NCBI RefSeq assembly: GCF_050529585.1 | Contig: NZ_CP172882.1 | Coordinates: 1,426,001 to 1,490,000, forward strand | Source of the DNA: Enterococcus_D sp050529585 | GTDB taxonomy: Bacteria > Bacillota > Bacilli > Lactobacillales > Enterococcaceae | Direction: 5' to 3' | DNA: 64,000 nt | Part shown: positions 27,332-37,044 of the stretch, one piece after another | Layout: the number at the start of each line of letters is the position of its first letter | How positions within the stretch are numbered: the first letter of the stretch is position 1 | The notes under the pieces: model-generated | Told to the model about the DNA's origin: nothing | Seen by the model: the letters and a program-made list of their open reading frames with translations, nothing else | The model's database searches: none | Translations under genes and position numbers: made by a program

Positions 27332-27356
27332 CTAGTATAACTCAAACGTATACTAG
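27332..27356. promoter_or_regulatory. LysR-type palindromic operator
   Basis: Perfect inverted repeat CTAGTATA-N9-TATACTAG between the LysR gene and the aldo-keto reductase genes, of the T-N11-A kind used by LysR proteins. Confidence 0.7.
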
Positions 27357-27434
27357 CATGTGAAAGTGTTTATTTTCAAGTACTTTCCCTCACTTTATAA
27401 TTATTCTATAGATATGGGAAGGAAGGTATCAATT

Positions 27435-28310
27435 ATGAAGAGTATATCAGTATTTCAGTTAAACGATGGAAGCAAGATTCCTGCAATTGGATTTGGGGTA
27501 TTTCAAATTCCAAATGATGGTGCGACATACGATGCAGTTTTGAATGCTTTAGAGGTAGGTTATCGTCACATTGACACAGCCGTCGCTTACTTTAACGAAG
27601 AGGAAGTTGGCAAGGCAATTAAGGACAGTGGCATCCCCAGAAATGAAATTTGGGTGACGTCGAAAATGTGGCTGCAAGATTATGACTACGTGGATGCAAA
27701 ACAGGCCATTGAAAGATCACTTACGAAGCTTGGTTTGGAGTATATTGATTTATATTTGCTGCATCAACCATATGGAAAGCTGGCAGAAGCATGGAAAGCA
27801 ATGGTTGAAGCAAAAGCAGCAGGAAAAATCCGCTCTATCGGTGTTTCTAATATGACGCCTAAAATTTGGACAAAATGGCAACAACAAGGTTTATTCGATG
27901 ATGTGCTGCCCTCGGTCAATCAAGTAGAATATAATCCTTATTTTCAACAAAAAGAATTACGACAACTGATGGCTGACAATCAGGTGACTTTGGAAGCATG
28001 GGGACCACTGGGACAAGGAAATTCTGAATTATTCAGCGAACCGTTGTTACAAAGCATTGCGGCTAAATACGATAAAAATGTGGGGAAAGTGATTCTTCGT
28101 TTTGAACACCAAGAAGGAATGATCATATTTCCAAAGTCAGTCCGCAAAGAACGCATGCAATCCAACCTAGATATATTTGATTTTCAGTTAACTAGTGATG
28201 AAATGGATGGTATTCGTGGTTTAGATCGCGGACAAGGAAGGCACAACCCTGATGCTCCTGGCGTTCAAGAAATGCTGCTGCAAGCATTTGATGTCCATAA
28301 AAATGAATAA
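27435..28310 (+). CDS. Aldo-keto reductase (AKR5-like)
   Basis: 291 residues from ATG 27435 (GGAAGG upstream; the GTG at 27360 would start within the promoter region). Catalytic tetrad D47, Y52, K77, H110, and NADPH-binding FPKSVRKERMQSN. Resembles 2,5-diketo-D-gluconate or glyoxal-type reductases. Substrate unknown. First of two tandem paralogues. Confidence 0.88.
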   Translation: MKSISVFQLNDGSKIPAIGFGVFQIPNDGATYDAVLNALEVGYRHIDTAVAYFNEEEVGKAIKDSGIPRNEIWVTSKMWLQDYDYVDAKQAIERSLTKLGLEYIDLYLLHQPYGKLAEAWKAMVEAKAAGKIRSIGVSNMTPKIWTKWQQQGLFDDVLPSVNQVEYNPYFQQKELRQLMADNQVTLEAWGPLGQGNSELFSEPLLQSIAAKYDKNVGKVILRFEHQEGMIIFPKSVRKERMQSNLDIFDFQLTSDEMDGIRGLDRGQGRHNPDAPGVQEMLLQAFDVHKNE

Positions 28311-28324
28311 GGAGAAAAAATAAA

Positions 28325-29191
28325 ATGATGATACCAACAATAAAACTAAATGATGGAAACGTGATGCCACAAGTAGGTTTTGGCGTTTTTCAAATTCCAG
28401 ATCATCTTGAAGCCAGAAACACAGTGGAATCGGCACTCTCAAATGGGTATCGTTTAATCGACACTGCTGAAGCCTACCATAATCAACAAGCAGTTGGGGA
28501 AGCCATAAATCGAAGCAGTACAAAACGTGAGGATATTTTCTTAACAACAAAGTTATGGGTTTCTAATTTCACCTATGAAAAAGCAAAACAAGCGATTGAT
28601 CATGATTTACATGAGCTGCAGACTGATTACATTGATCTGTTCTTATTACATCAAGCCTATGGAGATGTCGCTGGTGCTTGGCGCGCGATGGAAGAAGCAC
28701 AAAAAGAGGGGAAAATAAAATCATTAGGCGTTTCAAATTTCTGGCCCAATCAATTGAAGAATTTGGAATTAATGATGAATGTTAAGCCAGTTGTCAACCA
28801 GATAGAAATCAACCCTTGGTTTCAAAGAGAAAAAGAAGTTGACTGGAATCAAAAAGAAGATGTAGCGATCGAGGCCTGGGCCCCTTTTGCAGAGGGGAAA
28901 AATGGTATTTTCACAAATGATCTCTTATCACAGATTGGTCAAAAATATGGAAAAACTTCAGGACAGGTCATTCTTCGTTGGCTATTACAGCGCAATATCA
29001 TTATTATCCCTAAGTCAGTGCATGCTGAACGCCAAAAAGAAAACATTGCGCTATTTGATTTTGTCTTATCGGCAGAAGACATGCGATTGATTTCAACTCT
29101 TGACAAGAATAAGAGTCAATTTTTCGACCATCATGATCCGGATACGATCGAACAAATTTTTGGGTCAAGTTTACGTGAATTGAGATCATGA
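28325..29191 (+). CDS. Aldo-keto reductase, second paralogue
   Basis: 288 residues, catalytic tetrad D46, Y51, K76, H109 and cofactor motif IPKSVHAERQKEN. Fourteen bases after the first reductase with AAGGAG, so one operon. The two are clearly diverged paralogues, not a recent duplication, and probably differ in substrate. Confidence 0.88.
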   Translation: MMIPTIKLNDGNVMPQVGFGVFQIPDHLEARNTVESALSNGYRLIDTAEAYHNQQAVGEAINRSSTKREDIFLTTKLWVSNFTYEKAKQAIDHDLHELQTDYIDLFLLHQAYGDVAGAWRAMEEAQKEGKIKSLGVSNFWPNQLKNLELMMNVKPVVNQIEINPWFQREKEVDWNQKEDVAIEAWAPFAEGKNGIFTNDLLSQIGQKYGKTSGQVILRWLLQRNIIIIPKSVHAERQKENIALFDFVLSAEDMRLISTLDKNKSQFFDHHDPDTIEQIFGSSLRELRS

Positions 29192-29275
29192 GCAGTCGAA
29201 AGATATCACTAGAACGATTATGTGCAATTCATTTGAACATTTTTATGTACTGAGTACTGGTCTGTAAAGAAGTGT

Positions 29276-29595
29276 TCTTTCTATAAGAGTAATAAAAAAG
29301 TAGAAAAATTTTCCGTTCGGAAGATCCAAGTCGTTGCTACTGCTACAATTAAACTTTGTGGCGAGAAGGATACTATAGCTGCTAACAAAGAAGAAAGTGG
29401 AAAGTTGTAACTAAATTGCAAATGAGCAAATCATCCGCTTCTTTGGAACAAAACAATACCAAAATAACTATAGGTACATCATCAGCTAACAGTGGGACAT
29501 ATTTTTTTACACTGAACGATAACAATTATGAAATGTATGTAAATAAAGGAACGCTAGATTTGAATCTTGTATTTAAGCGTGAAGCTGTTCATTGA
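29276..29595 (+). pseudogene. Frameshifted remnant of a small gene, perhaps secreted
   Basis: Frame A is open over about 29276-29410 (contains VVATATIKLCGEKDT). Frame B is open over 29386-29595 (contains WKVVTKLQMSKSS, TIGTSSANSGTYFFTLN, ends REAVH). The parts look continuous across one frameshift. The beta-rich, Ser/Thr-rich content suggests a small secreted domain. An ATG at 29422 could still start a 57-residue product but lacks a good ribosome site. The rest of the gap 29192-29792 shows no gene. Confidence 0.45.
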
Positions 29596-29602
29596 TTCTA
29601 AA

Positions 29603-29636
29603 AGTCGCAGTATGTTGTTCATACTGCGACTTTTTT
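29603..29636 (+). terminator. Terminator after the remnant gene
   Basis: Perfect 12-bp stem AGTCGCAGTATG/CATACTGCGACT and five T. Confidence 0.92.
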
Positions 29637-29792
29637 GCGTAGGTAGAGTGTTGAATGTGGGTTTAAAAAGCTAACTGGTTTGTACTACATCCTATTAAGG
29701 AACGAAATGATGATTCTGTACTAATACATTTTCTTGCTCAACGAAGAAACCCAGATGTAAGTTTTACACCTGGGTTTCTTCTAAGTATTTCT

Positions 29793-31358
29793 TTACAACA
29801 TTTGTTTCGTTTTCTGAGCACTGATTCCCAGAATTGCGGTACCGGCTAACGTGAGGTAAAACACGGTAACGGCGATGGCGCTTTTACCGCCAGTAGGCAG
29901 CAATAAATCAGGAAAGTTAAGGGCAACATATAAAAATAGAAATAACAACAGCTGAAAGAACCGCTCTGTTTTCGTGTAGCTCCCCAACAGTAAAGCAGTT
30001 ATAGGAATGGCTAAGCCCCAACTGAAAATCACCATTGCCGCCGGAAATCCTATGGCAAGACTGCGAATCAATGCCGGAAAGAGCAGGAACAGACACAGCA
30101 GCAGACTACTGCCTGCACTAGCAAGAGCCTGGCGAAGAGGCGCACCGGGAATCGTCAGCAGCCATTTGTCCATTCCAGTCAGCGCCTCTTCACTGCCTAA
30201 GCGACTCAGAGGCAAAACCGCCACACCAAACAAAAGCGGTAGCAAAATCGTTCGTGAAATCTCGTTGGCAACGATCCAGCTGGCGAGCCATAAACCGAAG
30301 ACCACCAGATACCACCAGAAACTCAGATCATCCGTGATACGTTGTAGCTCATTTTTTGTCATGATCAGCAGACTGAAGCGGCCTTCTGCCACCGGTTGCC
30401 AAGATTCGCTGATAGGGGAGGCCTTACTCGGTCGATGAGGGATCTGCAACTTCTTTTTTTGTTTAATGATCACGGGTCTTTTCTCCAATAGCAGGGCCGC
30501 AATCATGGTCAGCAGCAAAGCTGCGCCAACAACTAGTGTCATGCTGATTAAAACATCGGCCTCTTTGGGGATACCGGTGAAATATAATTGTTGGGTACCG
30601 GTGTAGGAAAAATGACCGCCCCCAAATACAGTCATGGCGAAATCACTTTTTCCGGAAGCTGTGAAGACAGCGGCTGCGACAACCAGATCTAATAAGGCAA
30701 AACCGGTAAAATCAAAGGTAATTCTAGGGGTGAGTACACCGTCATTCAGCATATTCATTGAATGACTCAAACTAAAAAGAAAGAAGAGCATAAATAAGAA
30801 TGTCGCCAGTGCATTCGAGTTTCTGCTGCGAAAGATTGGGGCGGTCTCTAAGACCAGTGAAAAGGCAGTGACCAGCAACAAACCGGGAACCAACGGGATA
30901 AACGGCGAGACAAAGGTCCAGAGATCAATAAGCTCTCCATGAAAACGAAATAGCATGGTAAACAGTGATCCACACATTACGATTGTCAGTAATATCAGCA
31001 GTAAAATAAACCCCGCTAGCAGTTTCCCAAAAACATAACGAAATCGTCCAACCCCACTGGCTAAGAGCAGTTCCATCGTCCCTGTGTGGCGATCGAGATG
31101 GACCATGCCTCGAACATAAGCAAAACCGGCAAATGGTAAAAATATCGCAAATGATAAAGCAGCAGCGATCGGGATCCAAGTCGGATTTCCTCCTTGGATA
31201 AAGGTATCTGGCTCGATACTCATAACATGCAGACCGCCAACCTGGTTTTTTGGAACCAATAAAAAGGCGGAAACAAGTGCTGCCGCTGCCATGGCCCAAA
31301 AAGAAAACTGGCGGGTTCGCTGTTTGATGGTAGCTTTAGCAATCATCCAGGTATTCAT
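29793..31358 (-). CDS. ABC-2 type exporter permease
   Basis: 521 residues with about twelve hydrophobic segments arranged as two halves of six, so both permease halves are in one chain. The first half has the ABC-2 pattern HLDRHTGTMELLLASGVGRFRY. ATG 31358 is six bases after AGGTG; a GTG at 31367 would overlap the ATPase stop. Partner is the ATPase just upstream. Base composition looks more GC-rich than neighbouring genes, suggesting transfer. Substrate unknown. Confidence 0.8.
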   Translation of the reverse strand: MNTWMIAKATIKQRTRQFSFWAMAAAALVSAFLLVPKNQVGGLHVMSIEPDTFIQGGNPTWIPIAAALSFAIFLPFAGFAYVRGMVHLDRHTGTMELLLASGVGRFRYVFGKLLAGFILLLILLTIVMCGSLFTMLFRFHGELIDLWTFVSPFIPLVPGLLLVTAFSLVLETAPIFRSRNSNALATFLFMLFFLFSLSHSMNMLNDGVLTPRITFDFTGFALLDLVVAAAVFTASGKSDFAMTVFGGGHFSYTGTQQLYFTGIPKEADVLISMTLVVGAALLLTMIAALLLEKRPVIIKQKKKLQIPHRPSKASPISESWQPVAEGRFSLLIMTKNELQRITDDLSFWWYLVVFGLWLASWIVANEISRTILLPLLFGVAVLPLSRLGSEEALTGMDKWLLTIPGAPLRQALASAGSSLLLCLFLLFPALIRSLAIGFPAAMVIFSWGLAIPITALLLGSYTKTERFFQLLLFLFLYVALNFPDLLLPTGGKSAIAVTVFYLTLAGTAILGISAQKTKQML

Positions 31359-31359
31359 C

Positions 31360-32220
31360 TTAAGCACCTGCTTTCAAAACAGCTAGACAAGCATCTTCTA
31401 GAGTAGCAGTTACTGCGTTTGCTGATTGAGTCACATGGTCGGCAACTTCTCGGACCCGGATACCGTTTGCGGTCTGCACGAGGCTACTGATGACCGCGGT
31501 TTCAAGCGGCAGGCTGCCCTGAGGCAAAGTATATTCCCAGACCCGTCCCTCTGCGGCATGCAACAAATTTTCCGGCGAACCATCATAAACCAGCCGGCCT
31601 TTTTGCAATAGGAGTATTTGACCAGCCACAGCTTCGATATCTGAAACAATATGGGTGCTGAGCAGCACAATCCGCTCTTTGCTAAGCTCACTGAGCAGAT
31701 TACGCAACCCGACTCTTTCTTCTGGATCCAATCCGGTGGAGGGTTCATCGGCAATGATAATCTGCGGATCACCTAAAAGTGCGGCACTCAGGCCTACACG
31801 CTGCCGCATCCCACCGGAAAAAGCTGCTAACGGGCGATTGCCGACATCTGATAAATGGAACTGGGCCAGCAACTGCGCAATCTGTTTTTTCGCGTCTGCC
31901 GGGCGGATCCCTTTGGCGGACGCAATATAAAATAGAAACTCACTAGCGGAAAGGTTCGGATATACTGGGACACTTTGTGGCAGATAGCCGAGTACTTTGC
32001 GCATCAAGTTTGGTTTTTTCACAATACTTTCACCATCAAGTAGGATGTCTCCAGCAGTCGGTTTTTTCAAGGTTGCCAACTGATTCATCAAAGTGCTTTT
32101 TCCCGCTCCATTAGGACCAATCAGACCAATCAAACTACCTGGACATAATTCCAAACTGACATTTTCTAAGGCTGTTTTGTTGCCAAAACGCATCGTTAAG
32201 CCATGACAATTGATTTTCAT
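31360..32220 (-). CDS. ABC exporter ATPase (CcmA/BcrA-like)
   Basis: 286 residues. Walker A GPNGAGKST (about 35-43), signature FSGGMRQR, Walker B IIIADEPSTGLDP, H-loop LSTHI, followed by a C-terminal extension typical of ABC-2 exporters. It forms a two-gene unit with the permease and shares its higher GC content. Confidence 0.87.
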   Translation of the reverse strand: MKINCHGLTMRFGNKTALENVSLELCPGSLIGLIGPNGAGKSTLMNQLATLKKPTAGDILLDGESIVKKPNLMRKVLGYLPQSVPVYPNLSASEFLFYIASAKGIRPADAKKQIAQLLAQFHLSDVGNRPLAAFSGGMRQRVGLSAALLGDPQIIIADEPSTGLDPEERVGLRNLLSELSKERIVLLSTHIVSDIEAVAGQILLLQKGRLVYDGSPENLLHAAEGRVWEYTLPQGSLPLETAVISSLVQTANGIRVREVADHVTQSANAVTATLEDACLAVLKAGA

Positions 32221-32613
32221 TTTTCTCCATCTCCGTCTTCTTATAAACTCTAAGTGAATGATTTCAAAGAATAGCGTACCACCGGAATTTTCGTAAGTAA
32301 TCGGGCTTTAGGTGTAGGGGAGAAGGGACGTTGTCAGTAGTTTTTTTATATTCACGTATGTAGTCCAATCGATTTGGCAAGCTTCACCTATTTACATCCT
32401 AAAAACCTGTAATTGGATAGCGAATCATACCGTTTTTACGGTACTGTTGTTCATAAATGGTAGTAAAATCATTTGCTCCCTTTGCGTAACAGAGCGTGAT
32501 CACCCAAGTATCTACTTGAAAGCTTGAAATTTAAGTAATAATAAAATAGAAGAGTATATAAACTTCAAAAGATGATATACTTAGAACGAAATGTGGCAAA
32601 GTAGGTGAACAAA
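32221..32613. other. Junction region with a short coding remnant
   Basis: On the minus strand 32399-32533 a frame is open without a start (contains VDTWVITLCYAKGAND and ends GMIRYPITGF before TAG). It looks like the C-terminal end of a lost gene; family not recognised. Base content changes here from GC-richer (left) to strongly AT-rich (right). No other gene seen. Confidence 0.35.
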
Positions 32614-33315
32614 GTGAAGATTTTGATTATTGATGATGATTTAGAATTATGTGAACTATTGAAAAAGAGTATTGAATCTATTGGTTTTTTTGCGGAGTAT
32701 GAGTTAAATGGAAAAAATGGGATCGCTAAATTACAAAATGATGATGACTTTCATTTGGTTATACTCGATGTGATGATGCCCAAAATAGGAGGCTTTACTA
32801 TACTTAAGGAGCTTAGAAAATTAAGCAATGTTCCTGTTATGATGCTAACAGCAAAGAATGATAGTTTAAGTAAAGTAAATGGACTTGAGATTGGTGCGGA
32901 TGATTATATGACCAAACCATTTGAAATGAGCGAATTTTTAGCTAGAGTCGGCTCTTTAATACGCAGATATACGGACTTGAATGAACAAAAAAGTTCTTCA
33001 ATCGCTAAATTTTCTTTTGGCGATCTAAGTATTGATATGCAATCAAGAGAGGTTGAGATTTCGAATAAATTAATCGAATTAACTGTAAAGGAATTTGATA
33101 TTTTAGCCCTACTCATAAAGAACAAAGGCACTATTTTAACGAAACAGCAAATCTATGAAAATGTTTGGCAGGATGTCTACGCTTATGACGATGATAATAT
33201 TATGTCCGTCTTCAGTCGTCTGAGAAAAAAAATCGAAGAAAATCCTAGAAATCCAAAATATATTCAAACCGTAAGAGGAATTGGCTATAGATTTATAGCC
33301 AATCGTAACCGCTGA
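32614..33315 (+). CDS. OmpR/PhoB-type response regulator
   Basis: 233 residues. Receiver domain with acidic pocket D7-D9, phosphoacceptor D52 (VILDVMM) and K near 102 (MTKPFE); winged-helix output domain (about 135-233) ending VRGIGYRF. GTG 32614 follows AGGTG by six bases and gives the usual MKILIIDDD start. Partner of the kinase 41 bases downstream and probably activator of the following transporter operon. Confidence 0.92.
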   Translation: MKILIIDDDLELCELLKKSIESIGFFAEYELNGKNGIAKLQNDDDFHLVILDVMMPKIGGFTILKELRKLSNVPVMMLTAKNDSLSKVNGLEIGADDYMTKPFEMSEFLARVGSLIRRYTDLNEQKSSSIAKFSFGDLSIDMQSREVEISNKLIELTVKEFDILALLIKNKGTILTKQQIYENVWQDVYAYDDDNIMSVFSRLRKKIEENPRNPKYIQTVRGIGYRFIANRNR

Positions 33316-33356
33316 GTTTAAAGGATATTGAACTTCATTTGATAGGAGGGATTGCT

Positions 33357-34262
33357 TTGTCTGTAAGTATTTTTTTTATTTTCATCATTAGTCTACTGCT
33401 TAACGTTTATTTAATCTTGTATATCAAAAGCAAAGCAAAACAAGTGACTTCCTTTATCAAGGAAATGAAAGATGAGCATGGTACTAAGCGGATGTTGATT
33501 TCTGAAAGAGACTTGTTTTCACCTGTTGTTTTCGAAATAAATGCGGTGATAGCTGACTACGAACAACAAGTCCAGCAGCTCAAAAAAGAAATAAATTCCA
33601 GTAAAGAGTTAATGACAAGCCTATCCCATGATATTCGAACACCATTAACTACCTTGATTGGATACTTAGATGCAATACAATTGGGTATCGTAACTGGTCT
33701 TGAGAAAGAAGAGTATATAGAAGTTTCGAGGAAAAAAGCATATGCTTTGAAGACATATGTTGATCGTTTGTTTGAGTGGTTTAAGTTTAACTCCGATGAT
33801 TACACAATGGATATGCAAAACGTTGAAATTGTCGAATTGACCAGAACCTTGCTAATTGACTGGGTACCTGTTTTTGAAAAAAATAAAATAAAATTTGATT
33901 TTGATTTTCCAGAGCAGGGCCTATACACATTAGTTGATAAGTTTATGTATAAGCGAGTTATCGATAATTTAATTAGTAATGTCATGGAGCATAGTGAAGC
34001 TGATTTTTTTCACCTTAGTTTGGGATACAATGCATCAAAAATTACGATCAAAATTATGGATAATGGCGTAGGGATAGATGAAACATCCATTCAAAAAGTA
34101 TTTGATCGACTTTACAAAGTAGATCAAGGAAGAAGCGCAAAAGGCAGTGGTCTAGGATTAGCAATCGTAAGAGATATTCTTCAAAAAATAGATGGAACAA
34201 TCACTGTAGATAGTGTTGTAAATAATCAAACCGTATTTACTATATCATTAAATAGAACGTAA
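33357..34262 (+). CDS. Sensor histidine kinase with a single membrane helix
   Basis: 301 residues from TTG 33357 (AGGAGGG eight bases upstream). One N-terminal helix (4-24), no real extracellular domain, phosphoacceptor H91 in SHDIRTPLT, N-box NVMEH, and GVGID and GSGLGLAI ATP-binding boxes. Without an outer sensor it resembles intramembrane-sensing kinases beside peptide-resistance transporters, where the transporter or membrane is the sensor. Confidence 0.88.
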   Translation: MSVSIFFIFIISLLLNVYLILYIKSKAKQVTSFIKEMKDEHGTKRMLISERDLFSPVVFEINAVIADYEQQVQQLKKEINSSKELMTSLSHDIRTPLTTLIGYLDAIQLGIVTGLEKEEYIEVSRKKAYALKTYVDRLFEWFKFNSDDYTMDMQNVEIVELTRTLLIDWVPVFEKNKIKFDFDFPEQGLYTLVDKFMYKRVIDNLISNVMEHSEADFFHLSLGYNASKITIKIMDNGVGIDETSIQKVFDRLYKVDQGRSAKGSGLGLAIVRDILQKIDGTITVDSVVNNQTVFTISLNRT

Positions 34263-34269
34263 TGTTTCT

Positions 34270-34306
34270 AGACCAAGAAGATATATTTTCTTGGTCTTGT
34301 TTTTTC
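34270..34306 (+). terminator. Terminator between kinase and transporter genes
   Basis: Perfect 10-bp stem AGACCAAGAA/TTCTTGGTCT and T-rich tail; it separates the regulatory pair from the ABC operon. Confidence 0.9.
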
Positions 34307-34384
34307 AAGAATAAAACTAGTTATTTGCAAGGTTATTGCAAGGTTACCGTAGTATAGTATTACTATCGGAAGGGGGACTTCAAA

Positions 34385-35308
34385 TTGTCAAAATATATAA
34401 TTGAAACGAATGATCTGACAAAAATGTATGGAGATCAAGCGAGTATTAATAATTTGAATATTCATGTAAAACAAGGTGAAATATATGGTCTTCTAGGTAG
34501 AAATGGTGCTGGTAAGACAACGACTATGAAAATTCTCATTGGACTAATAAAAGCATCTTCTGGGACTGCGAAAATATTTGGATTAGATATTCAAAAAGAT
34601 TCAGAAAAAATTTTGAAACGTGTAGGTGCTTTAATTGAGTCGCCAGGATTTTATCCTAATTTAACTGGAACAGAAAATTTAAAATTGTTTTCCCGACTGC
34701 GTGGAGTATCCAAAAACTCCGCTGTACAAGATGCTATGCAAACTGTTGGGCTAATTTTTGGAGACAAAAAGCTGTTTAGTCAATATTCTTTAGGTATGAA
34801 GCAACGACTAGCAATTGCTTTGGCAATTATGCATGATCCCGATTTATTGATTTTAGATGAGCCAACAAATGGACTGGATCCGATTGGTATTGCTGAAATG
34901 AGAGAATTGCTACTAGAATTGAGTCATGAAAAAGGAAAAACTATTATTATTTCAAGCCATATTTTGTCTGAAATTTCACTGTTAGTAGATCAGGTAGGGA
35001 TTATTGATCATGGGAAGCTGTTGGAAGAAGAAAGTCTTGAAGAGTTAGAGCAAAAAAATGATAAATATATCCATTATAAAGTGTCGAATGTGTTTGAGGT
35101 TGCAAGAATCTTAGAATATGAATTTCATGTAATAGACTTTAAAATTATAGATGATATGAATTTGTATATTTATGATACTGATCTACCATTGAACAAAGTA
35201 AATAAAGCTATTTTAGGTAGCTCGAGTGAGCTTTATGAGGTGCATTTAAAAGAAGACACGCTAGAAGATTACTTCAAAAAGGTGACAGGGGGAACAGGAA
35301 TTGCTTAA
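34385..35308 (+). CDS. ABC ATPase of lantibiotic/bacitracin-protection type (LanF/BcrA-like)
   Basis: 307 residues from TTG 34385 (AAGGGGG upstream). Walker A GRNGAGKTTT (about 38-47), signature YSLGMKQR instead of LSGGQ as usual in LanF/BcrA proteins, Walker B LLILDEPTNGLDP, H-loop ISSHI. It overlaps the first permease by eight bases. Probably removes membrane-active peptides or cell-wall antibiotics. Confidence 0.88.
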   Translation: MSKYIIETNDLTKMYGDQASINNLNIHVKQGEIYGLLGRNGAGKTTTMKILIGLIKASSGTAKIFGLDIQKDSEKILKRVGALIESPGFYPNLTGTENLKLFSRLRGVSKNSAVQDAMQTVGLIFGDKKLFSQYSLGMKQRLAIALAIMHDPDLLILDEPTNGLDPIGIAEMRELLLELSHEKGKTIIISSHILSEISLLVDQVGIIDHGKLLEEESLEELEQKNDKYIHYKVSNVFEVARILEYEFHVIDFKIIDDMNLYIYDTDLPLNKVNKAILGSSSELYEVHLKEDTLEDYFKKVTGGTGIA

Positions 35309-36059
35309 TCTTGTTCATTGCGAGTTAAAAAAAATAAAGAGGAAAAAACTTATTCAAATCACGCTTTTAGGTGCATTCTTATTTCCTATTCCTTTAACAC
35401 TCTTAATGGTGAAAGACCATTCTGTTTTTAATCAGCTTTATCGAATGAATCTTCTGTTTGGTAATTTGTTGTTGCTGCCTATTATTCTAGGAATTGTTAC
35501 ATCCATGCTGATTTACATGGAAAAAGATAACGATACGTTAAAGAATATTCTCGTTATTCCTATTTCTAAAAGCAGGTTGCTATTGTCAAAATTGATCCTA
35601 GTTGCAATGCTTTCTGTATTGTATTCACTAATAAGTATTATAGCTCTATTAGTTGGAAATATTTTTATGAATAATGTCATAGATTTTCTTATGCTCATTC
35701 GATTTAATTTTATTATCGGGTTAGCCGTATTTATAGCTATTTTACCTGTTATTGTTATCATAGTAAAAGCAAATAAAGGATATATTTGTGCAATTATTGT
35801 ATCTGTTATCTACACAATTATAAATTTTGTAGTCACTTTGTCGATAGGTAGTGATTCAGGCAATATAGTTCTTTCAACGATTCTACCCATTCCTTTGATA
35901 CTAAGATGGTGTATGGGTGTCTTACCGACGGAAATTAAATTGCCTGATAATATGATGAGTAGTCAAATTTCAACTCAGTATTTTATCGGAATTATGACAG
36001 TTTACCTAATTTTATTCTCCTGCATAGCTATATACAGTTATGAGAAATCAGAGAATTAG
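35301..36059 (+). CDS. ABC permease 1 of the peptide-resistance transporter (LanE-like)
   Basis: 252 residues, six membrane segments, and the ABC-2 pattern EKDNDTLKNILVIPISKSRLLLSK. TTG start within the ATPase gene. It is a paralogue of the next gene, which has the same pattern (YLDNTLKSIVTIPISIKKLLLAK). Such E-G permease pairs are typical of lantibiotic immunity and CprABC-like transporters. Confidence 0.82.
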   Translation: MLNLVHCELKKIKRKKLIQITLLGAFLFPIPLTLLMVKDHSVFNQLYRMNLLFGNLLLLPIILGIVTSMLIYMEKDNDTLKNILVIPISKSRLLLSKLILVAMLSVLYSLISIIALLVGNIFMNNVIDFLMLIRFNFIIGLAVFIAILPVIVIIVKANKGYICAIIVSVIYTIINFVVTLSIGSDSGNIVLSTILPIPLILRWCMGVLPTEIKLPDNMMSSQISTQYFIGIMTVYLILFSCIAIYSYEKSEN

Positions 36060-36073
36060 AGGAGAAGATATTG

Positions 36074-36856
36074 ATGATAAATTTAATTAAATGTGAATGT
36101 CTTAAAATAAAACGATACAATATTATAGTGCTTGGCTTGCTTTCAGTTCTATTTTCTGTCGTCCTTGCAGCCATCCAAATAAATTCTACATCAGAAAAAT
36201 ATACTTTTTTGGATTTTTCAGATGGTGTAATCTGGAATAATTTTAGCTTGATTTTTCCATTTACGATAGTCTTGGTTGGCGGATTCTTGATAAATCGCGA
36301 GTATTTAGATAATACTTTAAAAAGTATAGTCACAATTCCAATTTCTATAAAGAAGTTACTTTTGGCTAAGTTAATCGTCACTGGGTTCATTTCACTTCTT
36401 TATTCACTATTTTCGTTCATTTGTACATTGTTGCTTGCTTTCTTCTATTTAGACATCCACAGTTTTGATTTTCTACAATTAGGTTATAGTTTCATTCAAA
36501 TAATGGGTATGGGATTCTTTGTATTTACAGCGGTCTCACCTTTGATTATTCTTTTTACGAGAAAAGTCAACTCATATTTAGTAGGGGTAGGAATTTCATT
36601 TTTTTATGGATTTTGTGGTATTTTCATTGCTGGCAGGGATCTAACTTTTGCGTACCCTATAACTGCAGGATTAACGGTTATTCACTATTCAAATCAAATA
36701 ATAACCTTTAAATACCTCTGCATAGCAATGTTAATCTTAGTTGTGACTATTATCTTTACACTCTTTTTAATATGGATATCACCATCATATGAGAAAATTA
36801 CAGCAAGTAACTCACCTCTGAAAAAAGAGAATACAGTCAAAAGAATCACCAAATAA
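36074..36856 (+). CDS. ABC permease 2 of the peptide-resistance transporter (LanG-like)
   Basis: 260 residues, six membrane segments, start ATG 36074 eight bases after GGAGAAG (a TTG directly before it is possible). It completes the ATPase-permease-permease set. Last gene before a strong terminator. Confidence 0.82.
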   Translation: MINLIKCECLKIKRYNIIVLGLLSVLFSVVLAAIQINSTSEKYTFLDFSDGVIWNNFSLIFPFTIVLVGGFLINREYLDNTLKSIVTIPISIKKLLLAKLIVTGFISLLYSLFSFICTLLLAFFYLDIHSFDFLQLGYSFIQIMGMGFFVFTAVSPLIILFTRKVNSYLVGVGISFFYGFCGIFIAGRDLTFAYPITAGLTVIHYSNQIITFKYLCIAMLILVVTIIFTLFLIWISPSYEKITASNSPLKKENTVKRITK

Positions 36857-36889
36857 CAATACTTTTGAAAACTATATTTTTTATAGAAG

Positions 36890-36922
36890 GAATATTAAAA
36901 CATTGTTTTAATATTCTTTTTT
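36890..36922 (+). terminator. Terminator of the peptide-resistance operon
   Basis: Perfect 11-bp AT-rich stem GAATATTAAAA/TTTTAATATTC, loop CATTG, then six T. Confidence 0.88.
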
Positions 36923-37044
36923 GTTAAGCATAAGTGACAAATACTTATTTTGTAAGTGCGTCATAGCAAATAATATAAACACAATTATACTTGTTGAGGA
37001 CGTGTTAAATAAGCGTATATCACATCTTAGGTCATCTTAAAAAG

